25,467 nucleotides of DNA, from assembly GCA_023418055.1 (NCBI GenBank), contig JAEZDP010000471.1:1-25467 (forward strand), written 5' to 3'. The notes below the pieces were generated by a model, which had not been told where the DNA came from, did not search any database, and was given only the letters and a program-made list of their open reading frames with translations. Below are positions 1 through 7,235 of the stretch, piece by piece. A program made the translations under genes and the position numbers. The DNA is from Acidobacteriota bacterium. GTDB taxonomy: Bacteria > Acidobacteriota > Vicinamibacteria > Vicinamibacterales > Vicinamibacteraceae. Positions within the stretch are counted from its first letter, which is position 1; each line of letters begins with the position of its first letter.

Positions 1-779
1 GCAAACCCTTCCGTCGTCATGCGCTGTGACGCGAGAGGGTCGTCGCGATGCGCGTCGAACCCCGCGGAGACGACCACGAGATCGGGCTTGAACGACGTGA
101 GACGCGGCACGATCAGCTCGCGCCAGACGAGGCAGTGGTCGGCATCGGTCGCCCCGGCCTCGAGCGGCACGTTCAGCGTGTAGCCCTCCCCTGCTCCGTG
201 GCCCCGCTCGTCGGCGGCACCCGTCCCCGGATAGAACGGAAACTGGTGCGTGGACACGAAGAGCACCGACGGGTCGTCGTAGAACATCCACTGCGTGCCG
301 TTGCCGTGATGCACGTCGATGTCGACGATGGCGACACGCTCGACGCCGTGGGCTCGCGCATGTGCGGCCGCGACGGCGACGTTGCCGAACAAGCAGAAGC
401 CCATCGCGCGGTCCGGCTCGGCATGATGCCCGGGGGGACGCACGAGCGCCAGGGCCGGCGCGTTGGCCGTGCGCGCGTGTTCGACCGCCTCGATCGCGGC
501 ACCCGCGGCCAGGCACGCGATGTCGTACGAATCGGGCGACGTGAAGGTGTCGGCGTCGAGTGCCACCGCACGTCCGGCGGTGGCCGCTATCCGATCGACG
601 TGCTCGGCCGTGTGGACGCGCAGCAACTCCTCGCGCGCCGCAGCGCGCGGCTCGCGGTACGCGACGCCGAGATCTCGGCCGCGTAATGCCGCGGCGCGGA
701 GCACGTCGCCACGTTCAGGGGCTTCGGGATGGCCGGCCGGCGTGAGGTGGTCGAGGAAGCGGTCGGAGAAGAAGATCAT
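1..779 (-). CDS. histone deacetylase / acetylpolyamine amidohydrolase family protein (3' end missing)
   Basis: Zinc-dependent deacetylase of the arginase/deacetylase fold (AcuC/HDAC/acetylpolyamine amidohydrolase family), expected to be cytosolic and to remove acetyl groups from lysines, polyamines or similar amides. Visible in the 259 complete codons: RPPGHHAEP with the His pair at about 118-119, VDIDVHHGNGT giving putative zinc ligands D155 and H157, and SAGFDAH giving the third ligand D242. The C-terminal part, including the usual catalytic Tyr loop, lies beyond base 1. The ATG at 779 gives a normal family N-terminus (MIFFSDRF...PEAPER). No Shine-Dalgarno is visible upstream, because a 7-bp tandem array fills the space up to the preceding gene. 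The real substrate cannot be told from sequence. It follows an acyltransferase gene on the same strand. Confidence 0.9.
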   Translation of the reverse strand, partial: MIFFSDRFLDHLTPAGHPEAPERGDVLRAAALRGRDLGVAYREPRAAAREELLRVHTAEHVDRIAATAGRAVALDADTFTSPDSYDIACLAAGAAIEAVEHARTANAPALALVRPPGHHAEPDRAMGFCLFGNVAVAAAHARAHGVERVAIVDIDVHHGNGTQWMFYDDPSVLFVSTHQFPFYPGTGAADERGHGAGEGYTLNVPLEAGATDADHCLVWRELIVPRLTSFKPDLVVVSAGFDAHRDDPLASQRMTTEGF

Positions 780-782
780 AGC

Positions 783-859
783 GGTCTACGGTCCACGGTC
801 CACGGGCTACGGGCTTCAGGCTTCAGGCTTCAGGCTTCAGGCTTCAGGCTTCAGCCTAC
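783..859. repeat. drifting 7-bp tandem array (11 units) filling the intergenic gap
   Basis: Seventy-seven bases divide exactly into 11 heptamers. On the plus strand they read GGTCTAC, GGTCCAC twice, GGGCTAC, GGGCTTC, AGGCTTC five times (818-852), then AGCCTAC. Neighbouring units differ by zero to two substitutions and none by an indel, so the array drifts gradually from one end to the other. It starts 3 bases from the ATG of the deacetylase gene. Its last unit includes the TAG stop (856-858) of the acyltransferase gene, so it occupies the entire spacer. It resembles in style the heptanucleotide STRR repeats known from filamentous cyanobacteria, but the unit differs. Confidence 0.95.
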
Positions 860-1557
860 AGGGGCGTCCTGGTGCTCTGCGCAGCCAGGCGAATGGCCTG
901 CGCCTCGACGTGTGCGAGTGCGGCCTCGAGGTCGAGGCGACGCTGTTCCAGGCCGTTCTCGTCTGTGTCCCGCGCCACGAGGAACGGATCTCCCACCATC
1001 ATCACCACGCGGCTGCGTGGCTTCGGCACGAGGCCGCGGTCCCAGCTGCCGAGGTGCCATGCCGACGAGGCCGCGATGTGAAACGGAAGAATCGGGTGAC
1101 CTGTCTGCCGCGCCAGCCACAACGCGCCGGACTGGGCACGACGCGCGGGGCCGCGAGGACCGTCCACGGTAATCGCGACACCGTGGCCCGCACGCATCTG
1201 CCGGGCGAGCACGATCAGCGCCCGTGCGCCGCCCCGCGACGAGGAGCCTCGTGCCGCGGTGAAGCCGAACCGGCTGAGCGTGCGCGTGATCCACTCGCCG
1301 TCGAAGTTCCGACTGGCCAGGATGACGATGCCACGGTCTCGCCAGAACACGGTGCCGGGCAGGATGACCTGATGCCAGCAGGCGATGATCGGCGGCCGGC
1401 CCGCAGCCGCCGCCTCGTCGAACCGCTCGGCGCCGACACTCTCGAGGTGCCAGGTGCGGGCCAGCGTCTTCATCAGCGGTCCGACCACCCATGGGATGGC
1501 CGCTGCCTGCGCACGGCGCCACCGAGACGCCCGCCACTCGACCGCCGGCACGTTCAC
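856..1557 (-). CDS. lysophospholipid acyltransferase family protein (DUF374)
   Basis: Predicted 233-residue member of the DUF374 branch of the LPLAT/AGPAT superfamily, which moves acyl chains onto glycerolipids or lipid A-type acceptors at the inner membrane. The family signatures are CWHQ at about 60-63 (the His of the acyltransferase block) and TVDGPRGP at 130-137, followed by a conserved region ending in PKPRSRVVMMVGDPF. I chose the GTG at 1557 because it forms a GTGA overlap with the TGA stop of the upstream FeS gene. A longer frame starting at 1623 would overlap that gene by 70 bases. The hydrophobic stretch near residues 18-30 may bind the membrane. Members often sit near lipopolysaccharide genes, but here the gene is co-transcribed with an electron-transfer gene, so its acceptor is uncertain. 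Confidence 0.85.
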   Translation of the reverse strand: MNVPAVEWRASRWRRAQAAAIPWVVGPLMKTLARTWHLESVGAERFDEAAAAGRPPIIACWHQVILPGTVFWRDRGIVILASRNFDGEWITRTLSRFGFTAARGSSSRGGARALIVLARQMRAGHGVAITVDGPRGPARRAQSGALWLARQTGHPILPFHIAASSAWHLGSWDRGLVPKPRSRVVMMVGDPFLVARDTDENGLEQRRLDLEAALAHVEAQAIRLAAQSTRTPL

Positions 1558-3419
1558 TCGACGGGCGCCTCGTCGCTCGGCGCACGCAGACGACCCGCCT
1601 TGCGCAGCCGCCCTTCGGTCCACGTCATGAGGTCCACCATCTCGACCTCCGCCTCCGGCCGGCTGGCCTTCGCGCCCTTGAGCATGACCGCACAGAAAGG
1701 ACAGCCCATCACGATGGTGTTCGCGCCCGTCGCCTCGAGCTGCTCGAAGCGCTCCTCGCTGATGCGCTTGCCCGACTCATGCTCCTCGAACAGGAGTCCC
1801 CCTCCCGCGCCGCAGCAGAACGGGTTGTCACGCGTGCGCACGGGCTCGGAGACCGCCGCGCCGAGACGCGTCAACAGCGCGCGCGGCTCGTCGTGATGCC
1901 CCGCGTACCGACCGAGATAGCACGGGTCGTGAAAGGTCACCGCGGCCTCGTCGGCGTCGACGGCGGTGGGTGGCACATCGCGCGTGAGTTCCTCGACGAG
2001 CACCGACGAGTGCACCACCTTGCCGGTGAACCCGAAGTCGGCGTAGTCGTGCCCGAGCGTCTTCAGGCAGTGCGGACACGACGTCACGACCTTCTGCGCA
2101 CCCGCACCGCCGAGGTCGGCGACGTTCTGGGTGGCCAGCTCCTGGAACAGGTACTCGTTGCCGGTCCGCTTGGCGACGTCGCCCGTGCAACGCTCCTTGC
2201 TGAGCACGCCAAAGGTCTTGCCGCTGCTCCGCAGAATCGCAAACAGCGAGCGCAACGACTTCTGGTAATCGGCCTCGAACGAACCGGCACACCCCAGCCA
2301 GATGAGGTACTCGTGCCTGGCGGGGTCGAACCTCTCGAGGCCGGCGCCCTCCACGAATTTCTGCCGCTGATCCGACATCAAGCCCCAGATGTTCCCGCGG
2401 CGCTCGAGGTCGTTGTAGACGGGCGCCAGGTAGTCCGGCGCGTTCCCGTTGCTCACTTCACCGCGCCGGGCGCCGATGATGACCGGCGTGTGCTCGATGC
2501 CCACCGGGCACACGTCTTCGCACGCCCCGCAGGTGGTGCACTGCCACAGCACGCCCTCGTCATACACGTCCACCAGCCGAGTGTCGCGCGCCCCGGCGAG
2601 GAGGGCCGCCTCGTTCTGCAGGATCAGAGCCTTGGGGTTGAGGGTCTTGCCCGTGGCAAAGGCCGGACAGTTCTCCTGGCAGCGGCCGCACTCCACGCAC
2701 GTGAACGCGTCGAGGACGGCCTTCTTCGGCAGGTCGGCGACGGTCTCGAGGCCCACCTGCTCCTGCTCGAAGGCGAGCGGCGGCACCGTGCCGAGCACGG
2801 GCGCCTTGAGGAAGACGGTGGCCGGCGACAGGACGAGGTGCAGATGCTTCGAGTTGGGGATGAGCGCGAGGAATGTGAAGATCACGACCATGTGGGCCCA
2901 CCAGCTCACGTCCCTGGCCAGCCCGTCGGCGAGCCAGAGGTCGAGCAGGAAGGTCACCATCAGGACCACGATGAACCCGCCGATGAGCATCGACTCGGCC
3001 GACACGCGCGTGCCGAGGGCCCTCGGCCTGACGATGCCCCTGCGCACCAGCAGCAGGACGATGCCGCCGAGCACGGCCACACAGAATGGCACCAGCAGCC
3101 ACGTGTAGACGGTGAAGGCACGTGACCCGGTCACATCGGCGATGCCCAGCCCACGCAGCGTCTCGGCGAGGGTGTACCCGCCGAACGCGACAAACCCCCA
3201 GAACACGAACAGGTGCGCGATGCCCACCCAGGGCTTGCCGCGGATCACCCGCCCCTGGAACACCACGTCCACCAGGAAGCGACGCGAGCGAGCCGGGATA
3301 TCGTCGACGGACCATGCTCCGGGCGCTGCGCCCACGGCCCGCAGACGCGTGGCCATCTGGACGGCAAACGCGCCCACGCCGGCCAGCACCAGCGCCCAGA
3401 ACAACAGCCTGCCCGTCAT
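1554..3419 (-). CDS. membrane-bound FeS oxidoreductase, ETF:menaquinone oxidoreductase (EMO/DUF224) type
   Basis: A 621-residue protein with three parts. The N-terminus has about five hydrophobic segments (near 5-24, 64-85, 100-125, 140-165 and 172-190) with several His residues, as in NarI-like b-heme membrane domains. The middle has two [4Fe-4S] ferredoxin motifs: C241/C244/C247/C251 and C294/C297/C300/C304, each followed by Pro. The C-terminus has two CCG (heterodisulfide-reductase type) domains, seen as SCPHCLKTL, HDPCYLGRY, NPFCCGAGGG and GCPFC. Proteins of this build, called EMO, pass electrons from reduced ETF to (methyl)menaquinone. That role fits here because etfBA lies just beyond msrB and a menaquinone operon lies further upstream. 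HdrD-like or glycolate oxidase-like functions are alternatives, but the fused membrane domain favours EMO. The ATG at 3419 is 59 bases from the divergent msrB start. Confidence 0.87.
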   Translation of the reverse strand: MTGRLLFWALVLAGVGAFAVQMATRLRAVGAAPGAWSVDDIPARSRRFLVDVVFQGRVIRGKPWVGIAHLFVFWGFVAFGGYTLAETLRGLGIADVTGSRAFTVYTWLLVPFCVAVLGGIVLLLVRRGIVRPRALGTRVSAESMLIGGFIVVLMVTFLLDLWLADGLARDVSWWAHMVVIFTFLALIPNSKHLHLVLSPATVFLKAPVLGTVPPLAFEQEQVGLETVADLPKKAVLDAFTCVECGRCQENCPAFATGKTLNPKALILQNEAALLAGARDTRLVDVYDEGVLWQCTTCGACEDVCPVGIEHTPVIIGARRGEVSNGNAPDYLAPVYNDLERRGNIWGLMSDQRQKFVEGAGLERFDPARHEYLIWLGCAGSFEADYQKSLRSLFAILRSSGKTFGVLSKERCTGDVAKRTGNEYLFQELATQNVADLGGAGAQKVVTSCPHCLKTLGHDYADFGFTGKVVHSSVLVEELTRDVPPTAVDADEAAVTFHDPCYLGRYAGHHDEPRALLTRLGAAVSEPVRTRDNPFCCGAGGGLLFEEHESGKRISEERFEQLEATGANTIVMGCPFCAVMLKGAKASRPEAEVEMVDLMTWTEGRLRKAGRLRAPSDEAPVE

Positions 3420-3428
3420 CCGGCAAGC

Positions 3429-3470
3429 TTACCAAGGGACTGCTTCAGGTGTCACAATGACCGGAAGGAG
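3429..3470 (+). promoter_or_regulatory. weak promoter-like boxes and strong ribosome binding site for msrB
   Basis: The 59-base gap between the divergent EMO and msrB starts must carry promoters for both. On the plus strand TTACCA (3429-3434) and CACAAT (3453-3458) are 18 bases apart, a weak sigma70-like pair. GGAAGGAG (3463-3470) lies 8 bases before the GTG of msrB and is a clear Shine-Dalgarno. I see no convincing promoter for the opposite direction. Confidence 0.35.
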
Positions 3471-3478
3471 CGTGCAGC

Positions 3479-3907
3479 GTGAGTGACCCGGCCGAGATCA
3501 GCAAGACGACCCGAGACCAATGGCGTACGCGCCTCTCTCCCGAGGCGTACGCGGTGCTGTTCGAGGAAGGCACCGAACGCGCGGGCACGAGCCCGCTCAA
3601 CAGCGAGAAGCGCGCGGGCACGTTCGTCTGTGCCGCGTGTCACCTGCCGCTCTTCGAGTCGTCGGCCAAGTACGAGAGCGGCACGGGCTGGCCGTCGTTC
3701 TTCCAGCCGATCGAGGGCCATGTGGAGACCAAGCGCGACTTCAAGCTCTTCATGCCGCGCACCGAATACCACTGCGCCCGCTGCGGTGGCCATCAGGGCC
3801 ATGTCTTCGGCGACGGCCCCGCCCCGACCGGCCAACGCTACTGCAACAACGGCCTCGCGCTGCACTTCGTGCCCGAGGGCGAGCCCCTGCCCGACGTGTT
3901 GGGGTAG
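3479..3907 (+). CDS. msrB: peptide-methionine (R)-S-oxide reductase MsrB
   Basis: A 142-residue cytosolic enzyme that reduces methionine-R-sulfoxide in proteins with thioredoxin as donor. The zinc site is complete (C51/C54 and C99/C102). The catalytic Cys is C122 in the RYCNNGLALHF motif, and SGTGWPSF and GGHQGHVFGDGP are classic MsrB blocks. The length is normal for a stand-alone MsrB; there is no fused MsrA and no signal peptide. The start is the GTG at 3479, supported by GGAAGGAG at 3463-3470. It is the only plus-strand gene in the window: divergent from the FeS oxidoreductase gene, convergent with etfA, and so probably transcribed alone. A link to oxidative damage from ETF-dependent electron transfer is possible but only inferred. 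Confidence 0.97.
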   Translation: MSDPAEISKTTRDQWRTRLSPEAYAVLFEEGTERAGTSPLNSEKRAGTFVCAACHLPLFESSAKYESGTGWPSFFQPIEGHVETKRDFKLFMPRTEYHCARCGGHQGHVFGDGPAPTGQRYCNNGLALHFVPEGEPLPDVLG

Positions 3908-3908
3908 C

Positions 3909-3929
3909 GCCCGCCTCGCCGAGTCGGGC
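3909..3929. terminator. GC-rich palindrome between convergent msrB and etfA
   Basis: GCCCGCCTC, a 3-base loop (GCC), then GAGTCGGGC form a 9-bp stem with one mismatch, lying 2 bases after the msrB stop and 15 bases before the etfA stop. Its position between convergent genes suits a bidirectional terminator, although there is no T-run. It matches the reverse complement of the palindrome at 5687-5707 at 20 of 21 bases. Confidence 0.55.
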
Positions 3930-3943
3930 GATGAGGTGCGCTC

Positions 3944-4894
3944 CTACTTCAGCGCCTCGATCATCGCCGGCACGATCTCGAACAGGTCGCCCGCGATGCC
4001 GTAGTCGGCGACCTCGAAGATCGGCGCCTCCGGGTCCTTGTTGATGGCGACGATCGTCTTCGCGCCCTTCATCCCCACCACGTGCTGGATCGCGCCGGAG
4101 ATCCCGAGCGCGAGGTACAGCTTCGGTGCGACGGTCTGTCCGGAACTGCCGATCTGGCGGTCCATCGGCAACCAGCCGTTGTCGCAGATGGGCCGGGACG
4201 CCGCGAGTTCCGCCCCCAGCGCCTCGGCAAGCTCCCGGGCGAGGTCGATGTGTTCGGGGCCTTTGATGCCGCGCCCCACTGAGACGATGCGCGACGCGGC
4301 GGTGAGGTCCACCGCCTGCTTCGCCTCGGTGAAAGGCTCCTCGACCCGCTGGCGGATACGGGTTGCGTCGACCGGCACGTCCAGCACCCGCGTGCTCGCC
4401 GTTCCCTTCTGCATGGCATCGGCCCGGACGGCGCCGATTTGCGTGGACGCGAGGTGCGGGGTGGGCCCCTCGGCCACGACCTCGGCCACCAGCCGCGCCT
4501 GGAACATAGGCCTCGTGAAGACGACCTCGTCGCCCTCCATGCGCAGTCCAACGCAGTCGGGCACCATCGGCCGGTCGAGCCGCGCCGCGAGGCGGGCCAT
4601 GAAGTCTCGCGCCTGGTACGTGTGGGCCGCGAGGACGAGCGAGGGCTGCACCTGCGACACGACCTCGGCCAGCACCTGCACATAGCCATCCGCCGTGTAG
4701 GACGCCAATGCCTGGTCCGAAACGGTGAGCACCTCCGTCACGTCGGCGTCCGCCAGCGCGCCCGCCACGCCCGCCGTGTCGTCGCCGAGGACCACCACCG
4801 AGATCGGCTGCGACAGCGTCTGCGCGGCGGCGATGGCCTCGAAGGTCGCGCGGTGCAGGCCGCCACGCCCATGCTCGGCAATGACGAGGATCAT
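3944..4894 (-). CDS. etfA: electron transfer flavoprotein, alpha subunit
   Basis: A 316-residue FAD-binding subunit of the ETF heterodimer, which carries electrons from acyl-CoA dehydrogenases to a quinone reductase. The C-terminal FAD domain is intact: DNGWLPMDRQIGSSGQTV, then PKLYLALGISGAIQH and INKDPEAPIF, the ETF-alpha signature. The N-terminal domain (1 to about 190) has the normal Rossmann-like start MILVIAEH. The ATG at 4894 overlaps the etfB stop as ATGA, so the two subunits are translationally coupled. Downstream it meets msrB tail to tail across a hairpin. The likely acceptor is the membrane FeS protein encoded at 1554-3419. Confidence 0.97.
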   Translation of the reverse strand: MILVIAEHGRGGLHRATFEAIAAAQTLSQPISVVVLGDDTAGVAGALADADVTEVLTVSDQALASYTADGYVQVLAEVVSQVQPSLVLAAHTYQARDFMARLAARLDRPMVPDCVGLRMEGDEVVFTRPMFQARLVAEVVAEGPTPHLASTQIGAVRADAMQKGTASTRVLDVPVDATRIRQRVEEPFTEAKQAVDLTAASRIVSVGRGIKGPEHIDLARELAEALGAELAASRPICDNGWLPMDRQIGSSGQTVAPKLYLALGISGAIQHVVGMKGAKTIVAINKDPEAPIFEVADYGIAGDLFEIVPAMIEALK

Positions 4895-5664
4895 CGTGAG
4901 CCTCCCTCGATGATGCGCGCGTCCTCGCGGAGCGCTCGAACCAGCTCGCGTGCGGCTTCAGCGGGCGTCCCCTCGATCATCGTGGTCTGCCGTTCCTTTC
5001 CGGGAGCCGCCAGCGTGCGGATGCGCTGCCGTGGGCGCGGGGGCGGCGCCTCCACGGTCGTCAACGGCTTCTTCTTCGCCGCCATGATGCCCTTGAGCGT
5101 CGCGTAGCGCAGCTGGTTGATGCCGCTCTGAATGGTGAGCAGCGCGGGGCGCGGCAGGGCCATCCACTGGAACCAGCCGCCCTCCAGCTCGCGCTTCACG
5201 CGCAGCCCGTCGCCATCTACCTGCACGTCCATGATGATGGTCGCGTGCGCGAGGTCGAGCCGCTCGGCCAACACCACGCCCACCTGGCCGAAGCCCTGGT
5301 CGTCCGACTGCAGGCCGGTGAGCACCAGGTCGGGCGCTTCGGGGCGGACGGCCTCGGCCAATGCGTCAGCGACCACGAACGCATCGGCTTCGGCAAGCGC
5401 GTCCGACGCCACGTGCACGGCACGATCGGCCCCGCGGGCGAGCGCTTCGCGCAGCACCTGCGCCACGCGGGCCGGCCCCGCCGACACGGCCACCACCTCG
5501 CCGCCGTGCGCTTCCTTCAGACGCAGCGCGGCCTCGAGCGCGTAGGCGTCGGGCTCGTTCATCTCGAATGACGCATCCGCGTCTCGAATCCAGGGGCGCG
5601 CACCGTCGGGCCGGGCGGCGCAGTCACGCGTCACCACCTGCTTCAGGCAGACGACAATTTTCAT
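4891..5664 (-). CDS. etfB: electron transfer flavoprotein, beta subunit
   Basis: A 257-residue partner of EtfA that binds AMP and contacts the dehydrogenases. The N-terminus MKIVVCLKQVVTRD and the DLVLTGLQSDDQGFGQVG segment are typical of ETF-beta. The basic stretch LKGIMAAKKKPL near 205-216 is the conserved region before the C-terminal arm. I chose the ATG at 5664, which gives the family N-terminus; an upstream in-frame extension to 5793 would enter fabF. No Shine-Dalgarno is present. Instead a CATAAT box (5671-5676 read on the minus strand) ends only 6 bases before the ATG, so the transcript may be leaderless. It is coupled to etfA by an ATGA overlap. Confidence 0.96.
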   Translation of the reverse strand: MKIVVCLKQVVTRDCAARPDGARPWIRDADASFEMNEPDAYALEAALRLKEAHGGEVVAVSAGPARVAQVLREALARGADRAVHVASDALAEADAFVVADALAEAVRPEAPDLVLTGLQSDDQGFGQVGVVLAERLDLAHATIIMDVQVDGDGLRVKRELEGGWFQWMALPRPALLTIQSGINQLRYATLKGIMAAKKKPLTTVEAPPPRPRQRIRTLAAPGKERQTTMIEGTPAEAARELVRALREDARIIEGGSR

Positions 5665-5670
5665 GGGGAC

Positions 5671-5676
5671 ATTATG
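5671..5676 (-). promoter_or_regulatory. possible -10 box of a leaderless etfB promoter
   Basis: On the minus strand CATAAT sits 6 bases before the etfB ATG at 5664. If it is a -10 element, transcription would start at or next to the start codon. This agrees with the absence of any ribosome binding site. No good -35 hexamer is visible, since a GC-rich palindrome lies upstream, so this is tentative. Confidence 0.35.
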
Positions 5677-5686
5677 GCCCGCCTGC

Positions 5687-5707
5687 GCCCGCCTCGGCGA
5701 GGCGGGC
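5687..5707. terminator. perfect 9-bp GC-rich palindrome after fabF
   Basis: GCCCGCCTC, loop GGC, GAGGCGGGC: a perfect 9-bp stem between the fabF stop (5714) and the etfB start (5664). On the minus strand it follows fabF by 6 bases, as expected for a terminator that separates the fatty-acid operon from etfBA, but it lacks a T-run. It is nearly identical, in inverted orientation, to 3909-3929, so it may be a dispersed REP-like element. Confidence 0.55.
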
Positions 5708-5713
5708 CCTCCC

Positions 5714-6955
5714 CTACTCTTCGTAGTGTTTGAAGAGCAGCGAGGCGTTGGTGCCGCCGAACCCGAACGAGTTCGACAGCGCGTACCTGACACGTGCGGG
5801 CCGCGCGACGTGCGGCACGTAGTCGAGGTCGCAGCCCTCGGCCGGGTTGTCGAGGTTGACCGTCGGCGGCAACACCTGGTCGCGAAGCACCAGCGCGGTG
5901 ATGCCGGCTTCGAGGCCGCCCGCCGCGCCCAGCAGGTGGCCCGTCATCGACTTGGTCGACGACACCGCCAACGCACGGGCGTGATCGCCGAAGCAGTGCT
6001 TGATGGCGAGCGTCTCGGTGGGGTCGTTGATCGGCGTGGACGTGCCGTGGGCGTTGATGTAGTCCACGACCGACGGCTCGACGCCGCCCTTGCGAAGGGC
6101 CATGCGCATGGCGCGCACCGCGCCTTCCCCGTCCTCGGGCTGCCCGGTCATGTGATACGCGTCCGACGACATCCCGTAGCCGGCCACCTCGCAGTAGATG
6201 GTGGCGCCGCGCCGGCGCGCGAACTCGAGTTCCTCGAGCACGACGATGCCCGAGCCCTCGCCGATGATGAAGCCGTCACGGTCGCGGTCGAACGGCCGGC
6301 ACGCGTGTTCCGGATCGTCGTTGCGCGTCGAGAGTGCGCGCATCGCGCCGAACCCGCCGACGCTCATCGGCGTGACGGCGGCCTCGGCCCCGCCGGCGAT
6401 CATCGCGTCGGCGTCGCCGCGCATGATGATCTCGTAGGAGTCGCCGATGGCATGCGCCGATGCCGAACAGGCGGTGCAGGCCGCCATGTTCGGGCCCTTG
6501 GCGCCAAACCGGATCGACACCTGGCCGGAGGCCAGGTTGATGATGGCCGAAGGGATGAAGAAGGGCGAGATCTTGCGGGGACCACCGGCCAGGTAGGCTT
6601 CGTGCTCCCGCTCGATGGTGCCGAACCCGCCGATGCCCGAGGCGATGAACACCCCGACTCCGGTGGCGTTGTCAGGCGTGATCTGCAACGCGGCGTCGTC
6701 CATGGCGCACTGGCTGGCGGCAATCGCGTACTGGATGAAGGTGTCGATCTTCTTCACCTCCTTCTTCTCGACGAACTGCAGGGGGTCGAACTGCTTGACC
6801 TCACCTGCAATCTGCGTCGAGAAGGCCGACGCATCGAACCGGCTGATGCGCGCGATGCCCGTCCGACCCGCACGAAGGGCCTCCCAGTTGGCCTGGGTCC
6901 CGATGCCCAGCGACGACACGAGGCCGACGCCCGTCACCACCACTCGCCTGGACAC
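5714..6955 (-). CDS. fabF: beta-ketoacyl-ACP synthase II
   Basis: A 413-residue condensing enzyme that elongates acyl-ACP with malonyl-ACP in type II fatty acid synthesis; normal FabF length. The catalytic triad is complete: nucleophile C163 in TACSASAHA, His in NAHGTSTPIND, and His in KSMTGHLLGAAGG. The C-terminal SNSFGFGGTNAS glycine-rich block is also intact. The start is the GTG at 6955, which has GGAGG four bases upstream. It is the last gene of the plsX-fab operon and lies 18 bases after acpP. The order acpP-fabF is the textbook arrangement. Confidence 0.97.
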   Translation of the reverse strand: MSRRVVVTGVGLVSSLGIGTQANWEALRAGRTGIARISRFDASAFSTQIAGEVKQFDPLQFVEKKEVKKIDTFIQYAIAASQCAMDDAALQITPDNATGVGVFIASGIGGFGTIEREHEAYLAGGPRKISPFFIPSAIINLASGQVSIRFGAKGPNMAACTACSASAHAIGDSYEIIMRGDADAMIAGGAEAAVTPMSVGGFGAMRALSTRNDDPEHACRPFDRDRDGFIIGEGSGIVVLEELEFARRRGATIYCEVAGYGMSSDAYHMTGQPEDGEGAVRAMRMALRKGGVEPSVVDYINAHGTSTPINDPTETLAIKHCFGDHARALAVSSTKSMTGHLLGAAGGLEAGITALVLRDQVLPPTVNLDNPAEGCDLDYVPHVARPARVRYALSNSFGFGGTNASLLFKHYEE

Positions 6956-6973
6956 TCCGCCTCCGATCCGGTG

Positions 6974-7219
6974 CTACTTCTTCGCCTTGGCGTGCGTCTC
7001 GATGTAGGCGATGGCCTCACGGACACGAGTGATCTTCTCGGCGTCGTCGTCGGGGATCTCGACGCCGAACTCCTCTTCGAACGCCATCACCAGTTCCACG
7101 ACGTCCAGCGAATCGGCGCCGAGGTCGTCGACAAACGACGCATCCGGCGTCACTTCCTCCTCGTCGACCCCGAGTTGCTCCACGATGATGCTCTTGACCT
7201 TGTCTGCTACTGCCGACAT
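6974..7219 (-). CDS. acpP: acyl carrier protein
   Basis: An 81-residue acidic protein that carries the growing fatty acid on a 4'-phosphopantetheine arm. The attachment Ser is S37 in the GADSLDVVELVMAFEEEF helix, the canonical DSL motif. Length and charge pattern are normal, with a short basic tail (AKAKK) in place of the usual acidic or neutral end. It is preceded by the best ribosome binding site in the window, in keeping with the high abundance of ACP. It sits between fabG (16 bases upstream) and fabF (18 bases downstream). Confidence 0.97.
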   Translation of the reverse strand: MSAVADKVKSIIVEQLGVDEEEVTPDASFVDDLGADSLDVVELVMAFEEEFGVEIPDDDAEKITRVREAIAYIETHAKAKK

Positions 7220-7223
7220 TTCG

Positions 7224-7232
7224 TCTCCTCCT
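7224..7232 (-). promoter_or_regulatory. strong Shine-Dalgarno of acpP
   Basis: On the minus strand AGGAGGAGA ends 4 bases before the acpP ATG. It is the longest anti-16S match I found in the window; most other genes here rely on coupled overlaps or weak sites. It would raise ACP output above that of its operon partners. Confidence 0.75.
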
Positions 7233-7235
7233 GCC

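Noticed and set aside
783..859. Heptamer array as a CRISPR array or as coding sequence
   Set aside because: There are no spacers, and the unit is far too short. It lies between a stop codon and a start codon and cannot extend either protein.
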